Shown: piece by piece, positions 15,001-27,560 of the stretch | Numbering within the stretch: the first letter of the stretch is position 1 | Layout of the letters: each line of letters starts with the position of its first letter | From: Trichoplax adhaerens | Lineage: Eukaryota > Placozoa > Uniplacotomia > Trichoplacea > Trichoplacidae | Length of the DNA stretch: 64,000 nucleotides | Direction: 5' to 3' | NCBI RefSeq assembly: GCF_000150275.1 | Contig: NW_002060944.1 | Location: forward strand, 1,931,306-1,995,305 | Position numbers and translations under genes: made by a program | The notes under the pieces: model-generated | The model's input: only the letters and a program-made list of their open reading frames with translations | Database searches by the model: none | Told to the model about the DNA's origin: nothing

Positions 15001-15161
15001 GTATGTACAGTACAGTACACGACTATTGCTACGGCAGTGTACTGCACAGTGCACAGTACTGTACGACTACGTGCAAAGAGTTTTAATTTAATTTAATTAA
15101 TTAATTAATCTTAATAAAAGATTATTTTTCTTTCAAGTACAGTACTGTACTGTACACACAG
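15001..15161. repeat. GTACT/AGTAC palindrome cluster
   Basis: Includes TACAGTACAGTACACG, CACAGTACTGTACG and AAGTACAGTACTGTACTG, interrupted by a TTAATTAA-rich spacer. Confidence 0.8.
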
Positions 15162-15190
15162 TAATGGACTACTAAATAAATTAATTATAT

Positions 15191-15298
15191 ACTAGTCCAA
15201 ACTCCCATCACTTTGCTGACGGTTTACGATAATGTACCCATTTATTAATAATTAACAGATAGTATTACCATTCGACATTATATATATCCCGGTAATAG
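15191..15298. repeat. Dispersed repeat, copy A
   Basis: Positions 15191-15240 carry TGACGGTTTACGATAATGT in a block that recurs at 60879-60927. Positions 15251-15298 carry TTAACAGATAGTATTA and TATATATATCCCGG, which recur at 15745-15793. The mosaic suggests fragments of one or more old mobile elements. Confidence 0.7.
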
Positions 15299-15744
15299 CC
15301 GGGCACTACTATATTTAAAACAGATAGATTTAATGTACGTACTGATCGTGCATTTCCACGTTGCGCACTTCGCTTTCGCCTATCAGATCGCTGACTAACT
15401 GACATTATCCTCTTAGAAACACTTTTTGTTATATGATATATAGCAATCAAAAATAACCCGGTACAGGGGAACTACAGTAGGGTAACACTTCGAAATGCAT
15501 GAGAGCAATAGAACTAATAGTACCTACTAATGTGTATCAATCACTTATACAGTACCTTCTCAATAATATTTACATAAACCCTAGAGATCATTCATTTCTA
15601 TACCAATTCAAATTTCCTTAAGTAACTTTCGTATTAGTATGTTTACCGAATAAGGATGGTTACTATATACAGTATTAATGCTATGTTAAGGTTGGTAAGC
15701 GAAACTGTCAAATATACGTTTATGCTCAATTTGTTAATAAAAAA

Positions 15745-15793
15745 ATTAACAGATAGTATTATCATTCGATATTATATATATCCCGGCAATAGT
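15745..15793. repeat. Dispersed repeat, copy B (partial)
   Basis: A diverged copy of 15251-15298 in the same orientation, about 490 bp downstream, without the TGACGGTTTACG block. Confidence 0.7.
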
Positions 15794-16353
15794 AATGTAC
15801 TATGCTATATTAAGATTAGTTAATAATCCAAAGCGCATTATGATAACTAATGTACGGTGATGGACATACTGTACCAAGTTAAGATTAGCAGGTACTGTAA
15901 GATATCTACAGTACAGTGCGGTACAATGTCCTTAGTACTGTGGTCAATTCTATACCAATCATTATAATGTGTCTAAGGATCGCTTGAGTATGCAAACAAA
16001 GCTTGCTCTGTCGATAACAACCGTTATAAGAAAACGTAACAATGAAAATGGCTGTGTAGAAAACTCTATAAAAATTCTATGTTTATTCAATTTTCATCAG
16101 AGTATTACATGAAATCAAAATTTAAAGGCTCAGTGGCCACCCTTAGCGATATAACGAATACTATTTCAAAAATCAGTACTCTGCAGAAATTTCTGCCTTA
16201 GAGCTATTCGTTTTACATGAAGAAATCTTAAGGTAAAAAGTACTGTAAGAATCTTATACTGACTTATTGAAATGAACCCATAATCAGAGTCATCTAACAG
16301 TATTATAAAAAACCCCCCCGCGCTCCTCGTTTTAAAGAAGGGTGGGTTGGATT

Positions 16354-16741
16354 ATACAGTACAACATACGGTACTGTACAGTACTGTGAATGAGGAAATA
16401 TACTGTACTGTACGGTACAGGACAATACCAGGGACTTCTAATAAGACGACAACGTACAGTACAGTATTAGTTTTAGAAGTCCTGACAATACCCAGTACAG
16501 TACAGTACTTGTACATGTGTACTGTACAGAATAACCAAACCATCGACAGGGGTACGGTACAGTAATCAGTTAGTAATGAATCATGATTGCTAAATATTAA
16601 GAGAGAGATAAATACGCAGTACAGTATGCGATTTTCCTATCGCATACTGTACTGCGTATTTACTGTACTGTACAGTACAGTACAGTACATGAAAGCAAGA
16701 TTGAAAATTTTAATAATTTTAAATACTGTACTGTATGTACG
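16354..16741. repeat. Dense GTACT/AGTAC palindrome array
   Basis: About 390 bp in which pentamers of GTACT alternate with the complement AGTAC. They produce palindromes such as TACTGTACAGTA and a run CTGTACTGTACAGTACAGTA at about 16662. Frames crossing it give meaningless Tyr-Cys-Thr-Val-Gln peptides on both strands. It lies about 0.7-1.1 kb upstream of the plexin-domain gene start. Confidence 0.9.
16610..16661. repeat. Perfect 22-bp inverted repeat
   Basis: Left arm 16610-16631 begins AAATACGCAGTACAG. Right arm 16640-16661 is its exact complement, with an 8-nt loop TTTTCCTA. The arms mix the AGTAC repeat with unrelated sequence (GCGA/TCGC, AATACGC/GCGTATT), so the match goes beyond the simple pentamer. 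Confidence 0.92.
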
Positions 16742-17432
16742 TCAAGTTTAACGATTGAGGGGTCTACTATTAATAATAATAATAAGGGAAAATTATTATA
16801 ATAATAATATTATAATAATACTACTACGCCGATATCAAGAAAGACACTTTAGATGGTTACCGTAAACTCTCTATGAGTTTCAATGTTCACGGAATATTAA
16901 TTATTGAAAGTCTGGAAAAATCATCAGTGAGTGTTTCTTTAAGAGATATGTACCTCTTCAAGCCTGTGGCTTTTTACTGTTCTGTATTTATACAATCATT
17001 TAATTTTCTATCATTAATTAATTATTTGTCAGATCTTTGTAAATCAAATCTCGAAGATCAAGCTGCTGTCGCCTACTTGATCTTTTAAGCTGTTCATAAT
17101 TATTAGTTGGCAGTACAAAATTGTGTAAGATTCGTATTGAGCAATGTCGACGTAATTTATGCTAAAGATTTAAACAGTAAATACAATTAAACCATACTAA
17201 TCGTCGACTATCCTTTTAAATCCATTTATATACATATTTTAAATCGTAATTATTGTTTCGCGTAGTTGTGAAATTCAAATTCAAATACGCATGCAAATTT
17301 TCATTCTTTGACCTGGTAAATGAACTTTCCGCCCTCTAAAGACTGCGAATCAGTACGAATACGGAATACTCGGAATTTAGTGCAGGTATAAGTCCAACTT
17401 CATTACCAGATTCTGTTACGTTGAGTAGTAAC

Positions 17433-20256
17433 ATGTGCAGGATTATCTCATTAATCACCAGGGTAGCGATTGTCACTGCTATCCTAAATATTGCCTCGCA
17501 GTTTATAGAAGGTAAACGTTCTGACTGGTATGAGGACTCGAAGAATAGTAACTCAGATGATGAAAATATCAGGTTTCTAAAGCTAAACTTATTCAGTTCT
17601 AATTCAAAACGAAGCCTACGCGGTGACTCGTTGCCCCGGAATAATACCATTATAGATTATCATAATTACTATTCTACAGCAAAAATTTCTAACAGTAGTG
17701 CTCACTGGATGGAAGTTGATTCACAAAACAAGTCACAAGTATATGAAGTTCTAAAGGATCAACATAGCAGTGCACAATTAATTCATACTAGCTTTCATTT
17801 TCCTTACTATGGCCACTACATCGATAGTTTTTGGGTCGCTACCGGTGGTTTCTTATATGTTGGATCAATTTTTCATAGAAGTATTACATCGCTGCAATAT
17901 ATAGCACCGCTGATGGCAAATTTTAACGTGGACTCTGAAAAAGGTTCATCGGTGAAAGTATTTGATAATGGAAAATCAATAGCTATCACATGGGATAATG
18001 TAACACTTTTTGATTCACCTGAATCAGGTCGATTCAAATTTCAGTGTATTATCAATATCGATGGCAAAATTATGTTTGTATACAAAACTATTCCATTGCC
18101 ACCAGTAAATATCAGTAATTCTAGCCACGCAGTAAAAGTTGGCATATCAGACGCATTGTACATTTGGCACCATGGGCTTGGTATTGTGAATATATATGAA
18201 TATCATCGGATTTTAATTGACCTTCGTTTTCTAAAAAGTGATTCTCAGATCTTGCTTTCGCCATTGCCGACATGTCTAACTGCGTCAAACTGTCAAAGCT
18301 GTTTCGATCCAGCTATTAAATTTAATTGTAGATGGTGCGTTGCTCTACAGAGGCAAGTATTAAAAACTTTGTTGAAAGTAACTTGATATTATTCTGTAAA
18401 GATATGATTTACAGTGACGTAATACGTAAAAGAAATTAAAAGCTGCATTGTTGTGAGTCTTTTGCTGTTCACTTTACTGTTAAATGCAATTCTCTAAGCC
18501 ATGGAATCTCAATTAGTGCACTGTATTGTGTTAAGCGTTATTGCTAAACTATTACAATACTATATACAACGATTGTAGATGCTCTGATGGAATTGATCGA
18601 CATCGCCAACTTTGGCTAACTAAAGGTTGTCAAAATGAAAGCCTTGGTAGTATTAGTGAATGCCAAAAATCATCTACAACAATTTCATCTCCTACTACTT
18701 CCAATTTTTCTGATTTAACTACCGCATCTACATCGCACTATAGTAAGCTCCTGCAATCTCAGTTATACTAATCTGTATTTAATTCTCTTTATGCAAACAA
18801 TTATGGTTGTTGGTACATTTCTAGATTGAAACTTATTTTAATAATTATATATTGTGTTATTTTTCTTGTACTTGCTAATTTAATTTGGATCGTGTTCGTA
18901 TTCAAGATGATCAACAGACTATGCTTTCAACAACTGGTTCAAGCGACGATGAATCTTCCATGGCCTCTACTACACAAAACGACATTAACTTTTCTACGAC
19001 AGGTTCAAAGGCAACTGATATATCTTATCATTCTGTGTACTTGCCAGGTTGGTTATTATGAGTAGCGCGGACACATGAATCCAATTTCTTAATCTAATAG
19101 TTCGTCATTGTTTGTGTAAGTAGTTACTTTGTTGTTTACCATGCATCCGTTCATAGGATTATTGTCTATATATTGAATTTAGGTAACTTAAATATTACTG
19201 TTTTTCGTTACAAAAATGTCGCTAATGTTACATGGTCATTGAGTAAATCCGTAAAGTATGATATTATGAAAATAAAGATCAAGTATCGTTCACTCAACTT
19301 AGTAAGCAATTGGAAAACCCGTAAATCTAATGCAAGTGCTAGATCTGGATATATAATTATTAATGGCCTTAATGAGCACACACAATATGCGTATCAGATG
19401 ACAGTCACGGTAGATGATAGTCTATTTGCACGGGGAGTGATTTCCCAAGAAGTTTGTAGAAATCTATGGAGATGGTATAATGGCAGATGCTACGGTTACC
19501 AAGAAAGCCAGAAAGTAACATGGGAAGAAGCGAGAAAGCTCTGTCGAAATTTTAATGGAGACTTAGCTACCATTCATAATGACGATGAAATGCAAGCTAT
19601 AGAAAGTCTTCCTATAAGGACATATGCGTGGATTGGCAAGTATACGAATCATTGCTCTATCTAGCAGTGCTGTATCGACAGAAATAATGTTGCAGCACCT
19701 TTCAAGTTCAGTAAGATCATGTAATTTATAATTTTGATAAATTATAGGTCTCAGACGTTATCAACATAATTTCAAATGGCCTAATGGAGTTAGTTATAAC
19801 TACAGTTTCTGGGAAGTTGGACAACCCGCATCTAAAGGCAGAAATTGCGTTGCTTTAAGTCCTGTAAATCAAATTAATGAATATCGTTGGATTACTCAGC
19901 TATGCAGTTATTCTTATTCTTACATTTGCGAAGTTCCAGGTGCTTCAATTATTGGTTTCCTTTATATTTGCATAAGGCATGTGAAATAGAGGTAAAATTA
20001 ACTTAATATTCTATTTTTAGAGACTCCTTTGGATTTGAATGATTCTTCACATTCTGATCTGGGTGCTGTTATAGCTGTGACGATAGTGTGCATTATCGCT
20101 TTTGGTGGATTCTTTGCATGGTTTATTTACGCTAGAAAAAATTCAAGAACAGCGTGTTTACGGTATCGTACCAGAAGTCTTCTAACATTCAACACGCAAA
20201 CCGATTTTAAAAGCAGTACCATCAAGATATCGCGCTTGAAAGAAGAAATTGCGTGA
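17433..20256 (+). CDS. PLXDC/TEM7-like receptor with FN3 and C-type lectin domains
   Basis: Predicted 701-residue single-pass membrane protein. Exons: 17433-18352, 18579-18742, 18907-19047, 19183-19635, 19748-19939, 20021-20256. The start is the first ATG and gives a signal peptide (about residues 1-28). Residues of about 75-275 match the plexin-domain-containing (TEM7/PLXDC) ectodomain, with FPYYGHY, VATGGF and QYIAPLMANF. Residues of about 281-330 are a Cys-rich PSI module ending CSDGIDRHRQLW. A Ser/Thr-rich linker follows. Residues of about 410-496 look like FN3. Residues of about 500-623 are a C-type lectin fold with WIGL, WPNG and six cysteines. A membrane segment spans about 638-660, with a basic tail of about 40 residues. 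The lectin calcium motifs are not canonical: QPA is seen where EPN or QPD is expected. Two introns need GC donors (18353 and 19636). PLXDC proteins known to me lack FN3 and lectin domains, so a name is withheld. A cell-surface adhesion or ligand-binding role is inferred. Confidence 0.9.
18353..18578 (+). other. GC-AG intron 1 of the plexin-domain gene
   Basis: The donor reads AG|GCAAGT and the acceptor GATTGTAG. Joining here gives LQR-CSDGIDRHRQ, which matches the conserved PSI end of the PLXDC family. A GT donor four bases downstream would shift the frame. Confidence 0.85.
19636..19747 (+). other. GC-AG intron 4 of the plexin-domain gene
   Basis: The donor reads ATTG|GCAAGT and the acceptor ATTATAG. 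Joining yields the lectin core WIGLRRYQHNFKWPNG. The nearby GTATAC donor at 19640 would put a stop into the next exon. Confidence 0.85.
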
Positions 20257-23200
20257 TGAAACATAAAGTAAACGTTTCTATGATCTAGCTGCCGAAATTT
20301 TAATATTCTAAGATATTTCTTTTAAGTTAAAAGAAAATAGTACAATGCAATTTTGATTTCTTAATAATTAATCAGTCTTGATTACAGTTTTCTATATCGG
20401 TACATCAGAGTCATCATAATTACTCATTGAATTCGTACACGGGCTGCTCTGCTATTATTTTTTTTCGAATAAGTTTAATTAGCCTTTTACAATATACTTA
20501 AAATGCTAACAATGAGACGTGAGAGAAAAGTTTAATTTTTGATTTACTGCAGGCTAATAATTATGAATACGATTGACTTTTAAAATACAGCTCTGTCCGC
20601 AACTCTCAGCATTACTGAATTTCTTAGTTGCAGTTATGGAGTTAATTGTTAATTTAACACTAAAGCGATATTAAAAATCTACACGAAATGAGTAGAATTT
20701 AGGCACTAAATTTACAGCCAAGTTTGTAGTAAGCTTTGCTATAAATTTCATATCGAAGTATATTTTCCACACCATTAGAATTCTAAGGAAAACTAGTCTA
20801 ATTTATAATTTTACCTTTGTATTCTAACACAGGTTAGATTTCACATTCGTATCTTGAATACATTTAGTACCGATTTATTTATTACTAAAAGTGCTTATTC
20901 GTATGATAATAATGAAATTTCGGTATTAATACTAAGTTGTTCACTACACAGTATAGTGGCCAACCATGTGCAATTGTATTGTACATTTTCCTTGTATTTG
21001 AGATTTACCAGACCATTGCTAGCAGAAAATAATTAATATTGTTGTACGGTATATTCGTTGTGGATAGCTTGGCTCTAATCCGTTTAAGAATATATTTACA
21101 TGCGTATACTTGTCTAACAGAATAACGCTTAAATAAATCAATATGTATAGCTTTTAATACTGAATATGTAAGTACGAACAATCGTTGGCATACTTTATTC
21201 TCCATCTATCTGAGCTAGTTATGCAAATCTACATTTCGTATCGGGTGATTTGATGGTATTCCGTAGGTACTATATTCACATGAAATTAATTTTGATGATA
21301 AAATTAAAGCCTTCAGATGTGAGAGGAACAATGATACATATACGGTACATCCGTTTGTAGAGATTCATCAGTACTTAATTTACACAAATAATAAAATTAA
21401 ATTAAACGTTAAATATCATTTCTACGCTTATATCTATACCATATATTAAAATTTGGCTGTCTAAATTTTATACGTTAGTTATATATAATGTACACGTATG
21501 ATGCATATATATAACAATTATCAGGCTATATGTGATGGTGAGGTTCGATAAGTCCGCAGAAGTTAAGTTAATTGCCATTCAGTGATTGATATAAATATTA
21601 TTAGTAGAAAATGAATTCTTTATCGTAGATCGTAAATACCCGTCCACTCATTCACATGAAAGAGCAATCGGCTATACAGTATACAAGCGTACGTCCTCAT
21701 CAGGATGTTTTAAACTCTCTGATAATTATACAAGTAATATGCTATCTGATCGGTATTCCCGCAGTGATCAAACGCAGGATAGATTCTGTCTATCTATACT
21801 ATATTTCAGCGTAGTGCTATACAAGATCAGTCTAATTAAAGATACGGTGCGGTATACCACATCCTTCGGCCTCCAGAGCGTTAGTTTCTCGACTAACACA
21901 ATATTTTATGTAAATTTTTGAGTATTATGATAATTCGATATTTTTGTTAATTAGAATAGCTAGTAATACCATTTAGCATTACTCCTGTAATATTTGGTGA
22001 CTTTTAATGCAGCCTCAAGTAACCGTTGCAGAGTGAGAGATTCTCGTTTTATATTCCCTACCATTATAAGTCAACCTACTCTTTCTACCAGTAACGGCGT
22101 TATTTGCCCAGGCCTAGTACTGTACAATGCCTAGACTGGACAGACTTTTCATACTAGTTGAGGCTGAAAATGTCGAAAAATACTTACTAAGTATGGATCT
22201 TCCGTATCTGTTTTGTAAATCATTCGTGTTAATTTAATTCGAATAAAATTTACGATCTAAAGCAGGGACTACTCGAAAGGAGAGAGGAACCAGGGCATAG
22301 CCGAGAGCTGCAAAAAATGTGAAGGTCGACATTTCTTTGCAGCCATTTTACAATACGCCACTACTGTAACGATGCGCCGTCCTGCGCAAAGCCAACCTAC
22401 AGTACAGTAGTCGTGTTCACTATGTGCTATTACCGATTGTCTTAATACTGTACAGTACAGTACAGTACAGTATAGCATTCTTCCAGTGGTCCAAAGTACA
22501 GTACAGTACTTTACAGCATAGTACGGTACAATACGTACTGTACAGTGTTTACACTACTGTACACAGGACAGTGCTGTACTGTACTGTACAGGACAGTGCT
22601 GTACTGTACTGTACAGTACAGTACAATAGTGTGTTGTACCGTGCTTTACAGTACTGTACTGTACAGTACACTTTACATGATCTTTGATAGGTTACTAAGC
22701 AACCTTTTGATTATTATTTTACGTACCTCACTGTAATATGGTCCCAATGTTCGATTCATCATACGACTGCTGTGAGCGAATTACGAGATTCCCTACCAGT
22801 GTGAGGTTCCTGCATTCGTAAAACTTTAAGATTTAATTATAGAACAAGATTACTGTACTTTACAGTTATATTAATACGAAATTGTTTAATCAATCAATAA
22901 AGTACATTTTACCACATCTAGTCGCAAGTTCATAACACAGTAGACTGGATTGTTGCAAAACTGGCTTATTGCACTCCTCGATGGATCATTAACGTAGATT
23001 GGTAACGGCTATTCTATTTATCTACGGCAAATTCGATTTAAAACTTTAAATTCTTTATCTCCTAACTGCTATTGGGATATTTTATACGTACTAGAGTTCT
23101 CAGTATTCCTTCTGTCCGATTCACGAACTAAGAAATACACTAATGTACGTAGTATTTGCTCTTCATTGCAGCCTTCAACTACAAGTGAGAAAGATTCGGT

Positions 23201-24085
23201 TACTGCATCATCGTATTATTTTTCTGTTTGTTACTGTAGAAGTCCTAGGCACCGGAAACCCTTCGAGTTACTGTGACAGACTATCATTCTTACTGTATTT
23301 AGTTCCATAACACAAATAATCGATTCTTAAATTGAACATGTATTGCTAAAATGTCATCCGAAAGCTTGTTGACTAATGGTTATGGTTAGTATATGCTACC
23401 TTATAACTACGTAAAGTTAAGTTTTATTTATTTTGATCATCGTACAACTATGAAGATATACCGTTAAATACTTTTAATTGCCTTTGAGAAAATGATAGCG
23501 AAATTACAGACGTCGTATGCAGATAAAACCTAATCTTAATTTTAAAACTGCATCAATCTTAGATAGGTGGGTTCCTAAAGTGGCATTTAATTTACGAAAA
23601 TAAGAGGTACTGATGCTATTTAAAATGTTAAACGTTTACTATATAAATTAGTGTCATTAGCGTTATATAAGAATTCTATTCTTGATCTCTCATTAGTGCA
23701 AGTATCCTTTTCGTACAAACTAAACCTTATTACAGGAGTTGCAGAAAGTATTTACAGTCGCTTTAAGCTATAAGATTGAATCAATAATATGCAAAGTACT
23801 ATCACACGAATTCTCCCATTATTCTACTTAAATAGTAACTTAATATCATACTGCTTTGAACGGTCGTTAGTTATCAAATTAAATTACAATTTCATTATTT
23901 ACAATGCATATTTTCTTACAAGACAACGATATTATTGAAAGCTATGTCTCGCTATTACTCTAAAGTAATGCATCGGTTGTCACGTTAATTAAATGATTGT
24001 TTTTGTTAAACTGCTTGTTTCACATGTAAATAGGTCAATTCTCTGTCTTCTTATTTTAGTTCAATACTTTCTCGTGCCTCATAAA
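20257..24085. other. Intergenic region with palindrome cluster
   Basis: No conserved exon found. The open frames at 20854-21036, 21005-21205 and 21739-21921 have no domain features. The main structure is the GTACT/AGTAC array at 22.40-22.68 kb. The right edge must hold the promoter of the MGCGYS gene. Confidence 0.6.
22397..22675. repeat. Dense GTACT/AGTAC palindrome array
   Basis: Repeated blocks such as ACTGTACAGTACAGTACAG, plus GGACAGTGCTGTACTGTACT present twice in tandem at about 22567 and 22591. Overlapping open frames (22424-22687, 22545-22736) are made entirely of the repeat and are not genes. Confidence 0.9.
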
Positions 24086-24695
24086 ATGGGATGTGGTTAT
24101 AGCAATCACGGAGATCAGATATTTATTGACCAAACGAAAGATAAGGGGCAGGAAATTAAAGTGTCTTCAACACTAGGTATACCTCCATACAGCTAGTTTA
24201 TCTATTATATTAGGTTAAATATGTTAAAAGAAATGTTAATCAATTTTTGCAATGGCTTTGATTGGTAACTGGTAGCCTTTCTGTATCATATAAACATTTT
24301 ACGTTTGGCCTCATTATTATTGCAGAGAATATTGATGAGCATGCAGATGAAGACAGCAGTATAAGCGATGGCAATAAAAATTTAGTCGCCGCTAGTGAGA
24401 ATTCTAATAAAATTACTACCGTTACGATCAATAAAGAATCTTTTAGCGGACCAATTTCTTATAAAGAGCTGATAGAAAATGTTCAAGAAAATGTAATTAA
24501 ATCCTTCAGCATTCCCTGTTTTTATTACTATTATCATTTATTCAATGTTTACAGTATTAAAATCTAACATAGAACTTCAATCTCTCATCTTTTTAGAAAG
24601 AAGAGTGCATCCAGTTAGTGATGATAGGAATATTTAACAGCATAACTCACTTCAGTTGTAGCGTTCGTGTTGCTTCAATTCTTTTTAAATCCTGA
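24086..24695 (+). CDS. Small protein with N-myristoylation-type start (MGCGYS)
   Basis: Not recognised as a known family. Model: exons 24086-24176, 24326-24492 and 24597-24695, about 118 residues. The N-terminus MGCGYSN fits a myristoylation signal with an adjacent palmitoylatable Cys, so inner-membrane-leaflet anchoring is inferred. The middle is acidic and Ser-rich (DEHADEDSSISDGN), followed by ISYKELIEN, which could form a helix. The first intron is well supported (phase 1, GTATAC and TTGCAG). The last exon is uncertain because exon 2 stays open to 24567 and several donors are possible. Small lipid-anchored scaffolds such as smAKAP or BAALC have a similar plan, but I see no sequence match. 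Confidence 0.55.
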
Positions 24696-27560
24696 ATATT
24701 TGGAATCGCCTGTTGACAATTTTGTAATTAATTAATTACATATAGACCTGTTAAATCGAAAACGTTTATGGGCTTACCAACTAAAAATACAGAGTAAGTT
24801 ACTGATTTAAAGTATATGAAATAGTATGGAATACAATTTTTTTATATAACTTTCAGTTAATAACACAATATTGTTCTATTTAAAAACTGATTAAGTACTT
24901 CACCAAAAATGGATCATGCTTTTGGCTTTTCAATTTTTTTGTCGTCATTAGCATTTTATCCGCCACTGGAAGTTTAGATAGTACCTTATATTATAGAACT
25001 GGATATAAATAAAATATGTTATTGTTATATCGATCTTACAGCACAATATCGCGATCCCAAGCGGACTTCTTTGAAATGTTGGATAGGAAAATAAATGACG
25101 TAAGTGACTCGACTGTTAATATTTATTACAGTGACAGAAAAGTAGCCGTACAGTATTATAACTGTAATATGTAGTAAACAATTAACAATGAACCAAACTC
25201 CGGCACGATAGGTAATATTTCTAATAAAAGTTTACTTACATGTTATTTAGGGACCTGAAATTTCTGACTATGAATTAGAATCCTAGAAAGAGCTATTTAG
25301 TTGTCAGACGATATTTTTGTTGTAACATTATATCGCTTTAAGCTTATGCAATACGCTGTCATAGAACTTAAATTATCTGTATTGCATAATTATATACAGT
25401 ATGAACAGTACTTGCATTAAACATAGTTAAAAGTTTCATAGATGTCAACTTTTTTCCTATTTTGCAATGCATTAATTAAGTTACTTGGTAATACTGTACA
25501 TCAAAGATACTGCCTAATCGTGGCCATATTCTTATTCTATACGCTTGCGGCTAAATTTAATGTAAAATAAAAAATAAATTAGCGACCATACTCTACTACT
25601 AAATTCATATAACTTAGTACTGAAGGAAATGATAAACTGACAGAGTAAGAATTAGGAAATAACCATATATTAAAGATTGACTTAGGAATTGTGAGCTTGA
25701 AATAATTGTATAATACTTAGAGTTTCACAAGTAAGAGAGTTTTATACTGTGTGTAATATGCAAACTATGATAAAATATTAAAGAGTAGGGTGTTAGCAAG
25801 CCCTGTAGTGCAGTACAATTTTACAGGATGAATGTATGATTTATAGTAACTATAGCCTTATTCAAATTATGTAGCTTACGTGCTAATATATCCGTACAAA
25901 TGCGGTATTTTTTCTTAATTTTTAGCCTTGATGTCTAAGTTGTTAAAGTGACTATGATACTGCCTTTACCTGCGCTTCTATTTTTGATATTATCCCCTAA
26001 AAGAAGTTAACATGCAAACTTTGAACATCGATGCTTCATACAGTTGGTAAAGTTTGTAAATTTAAATGCAAGATTCGTATATCTATTTCTGAGCCATCTC
26101 AATGTTTGGTTTGCGTGATCTATACAGGAATGATGGTGCTGCACTATTTGATTGATTGTATTCAAGTTATTTATGTGACCGTACGATGATATTATTACAG
26201 TTCCATAAAAATGTAATATTTGAGTATGATAATAAATGATTCAGTTTTGAATATAAATATTTAATGATCTTTAGGATGCTGTAGAATTAAGACTGAACAG
26301 TAACGCCTTCAGGCTGCTATAAATATATATCATTCCTAGTAAATACGTCTATAGCATTTTAGATAATTCGATACTATGTACTTGCATTGTACTCATGTGC
26401 AATATTTATTAAGAAATATAACAATATTTGGTTGCATTGGCTTAGAATTCTGCATTAGCCAGGTCTTTTATGAAACTATGCGTATACTGCCTCAAATTGT
26501 AAGTCCAAGTGAGGGATCAGGTTTCGGCACGATAACAATGTTGATGTTCAATAGTTGTATTGTATAATATACGTGTTACGTTACATAGGCCTTAAAATCT
26601 CGATTTTACACTACTTGTGAGTAGTACATGGAAATTTAATAACGTTACTGTATCAATAAGAAATCTTCTATATTATCATGTAGCTGGATATATTGTTTAA
26701 TAAATATATGGTGTTTACCAGTGCACAGTAGTTTCACAGCGCTGTATAAAGCTGGCATATATCATTATGGTCTTTGGTATAAATGATTAGGTTCAGATAT
26801 ATAAGTAAAATACTCGCCTGAAAAAGTTGGATACAATTATAGCTTAGCATGTTTCAATTTTTGTCTAAGTTTTCATTGAATCCTTACAATATTGCAACAA
26901 TGAACTCCTAAAGAAGCCCTTTCAAGTATCGTACCGAATATTAATAGCTACCGTAATGTTTGCGTAGCTTAATTAAACAAACTTATAAATCATATTTAAG
27001 TGGTACCATAAAATGACCGGCGAATAACTATACCCAACAGCGTAGCAACTCGTTATAAAATACAGACAAGGCTCATAATAATCTAAATGGCTTCCCGTAT
27101 CACATTTTGCCGTTCCCTTAAGATCAGTATGAGTCGATTTGATAGTATTTTAATTTAGTATTATCTTAAATTTTTATGGTTACATTAATCATAGCATTTA
27201 TAAATTTCATTGTAACTTTGTAACAGTTTAAGATTTTAGTAAAATATTCCGCGATGTGCTCGTTGATATACTTAGTACTCAATTATTTTAGTTCAATATC
27301 GGAACCTGGCTAAAACTAATTACAGTGAGTACCAACAACTTCGTCATAAATGATATAGAATCAAACGCTAAAGGGGAGGCAAGCAAACTTTCATATTGAA
27401 GTATATGGATAAAATCACGATTGCACAGAAAGCTGTAGTACTAATGAAAAATACACAAGTACTAATTAATTTAATACGATGTGGTACAGCATCTATAATT
27501 TTGATTAATATTTTACATTGATATGTTATTATGGAATACCAGGCATTTCATGTACTTTTG
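24696..27560. other. Convergent 3'-3' gap, no gene seen
   Basis: It lies between the ends of the plus-strand MGCGYS gene and the minus-strand FKRP gene. I find no exon with splice support. The GTACT repeat occurs only as isolated fragments, in contrast with the 5' gaps. Short frames at 26376-26567 and 27531-27767 are not convincing; the latter overlaps the last FKRP exon on the other strand. Confidence 0.6.

Larger units (their letters stand above)
12188..17432. other. Divergent intergenic region with dispersed repeats
   Basis: This 5.2-kb gap separates the start codons of the minus-strand TRPA gene and the plus-strand plexin-domain gene. I see no conserved exon in it. It holds clusters of GTACT/AGTAC palindromes (13.6, 15.0 and 16.35-16.74 kb), a 22-bp perfect hairpin at 16.6 kb and two copies of an unrelated dispersed repeat at 15.25 and 15.75 kb. 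Promoters of both genes should lie here but no core element could be assigned with confidence. Confidence 0.6.

Noticed and set aside
16347-16565. Opposing 72- and 63-codon frames
   Set aside because: The same palindrome-derived peptides appear on both strands; they are artefacts of the array.
22269-22736. Three overlapping frames in the 22.4-kb array
   Set aside because: They are repeat-derived with no domain features.
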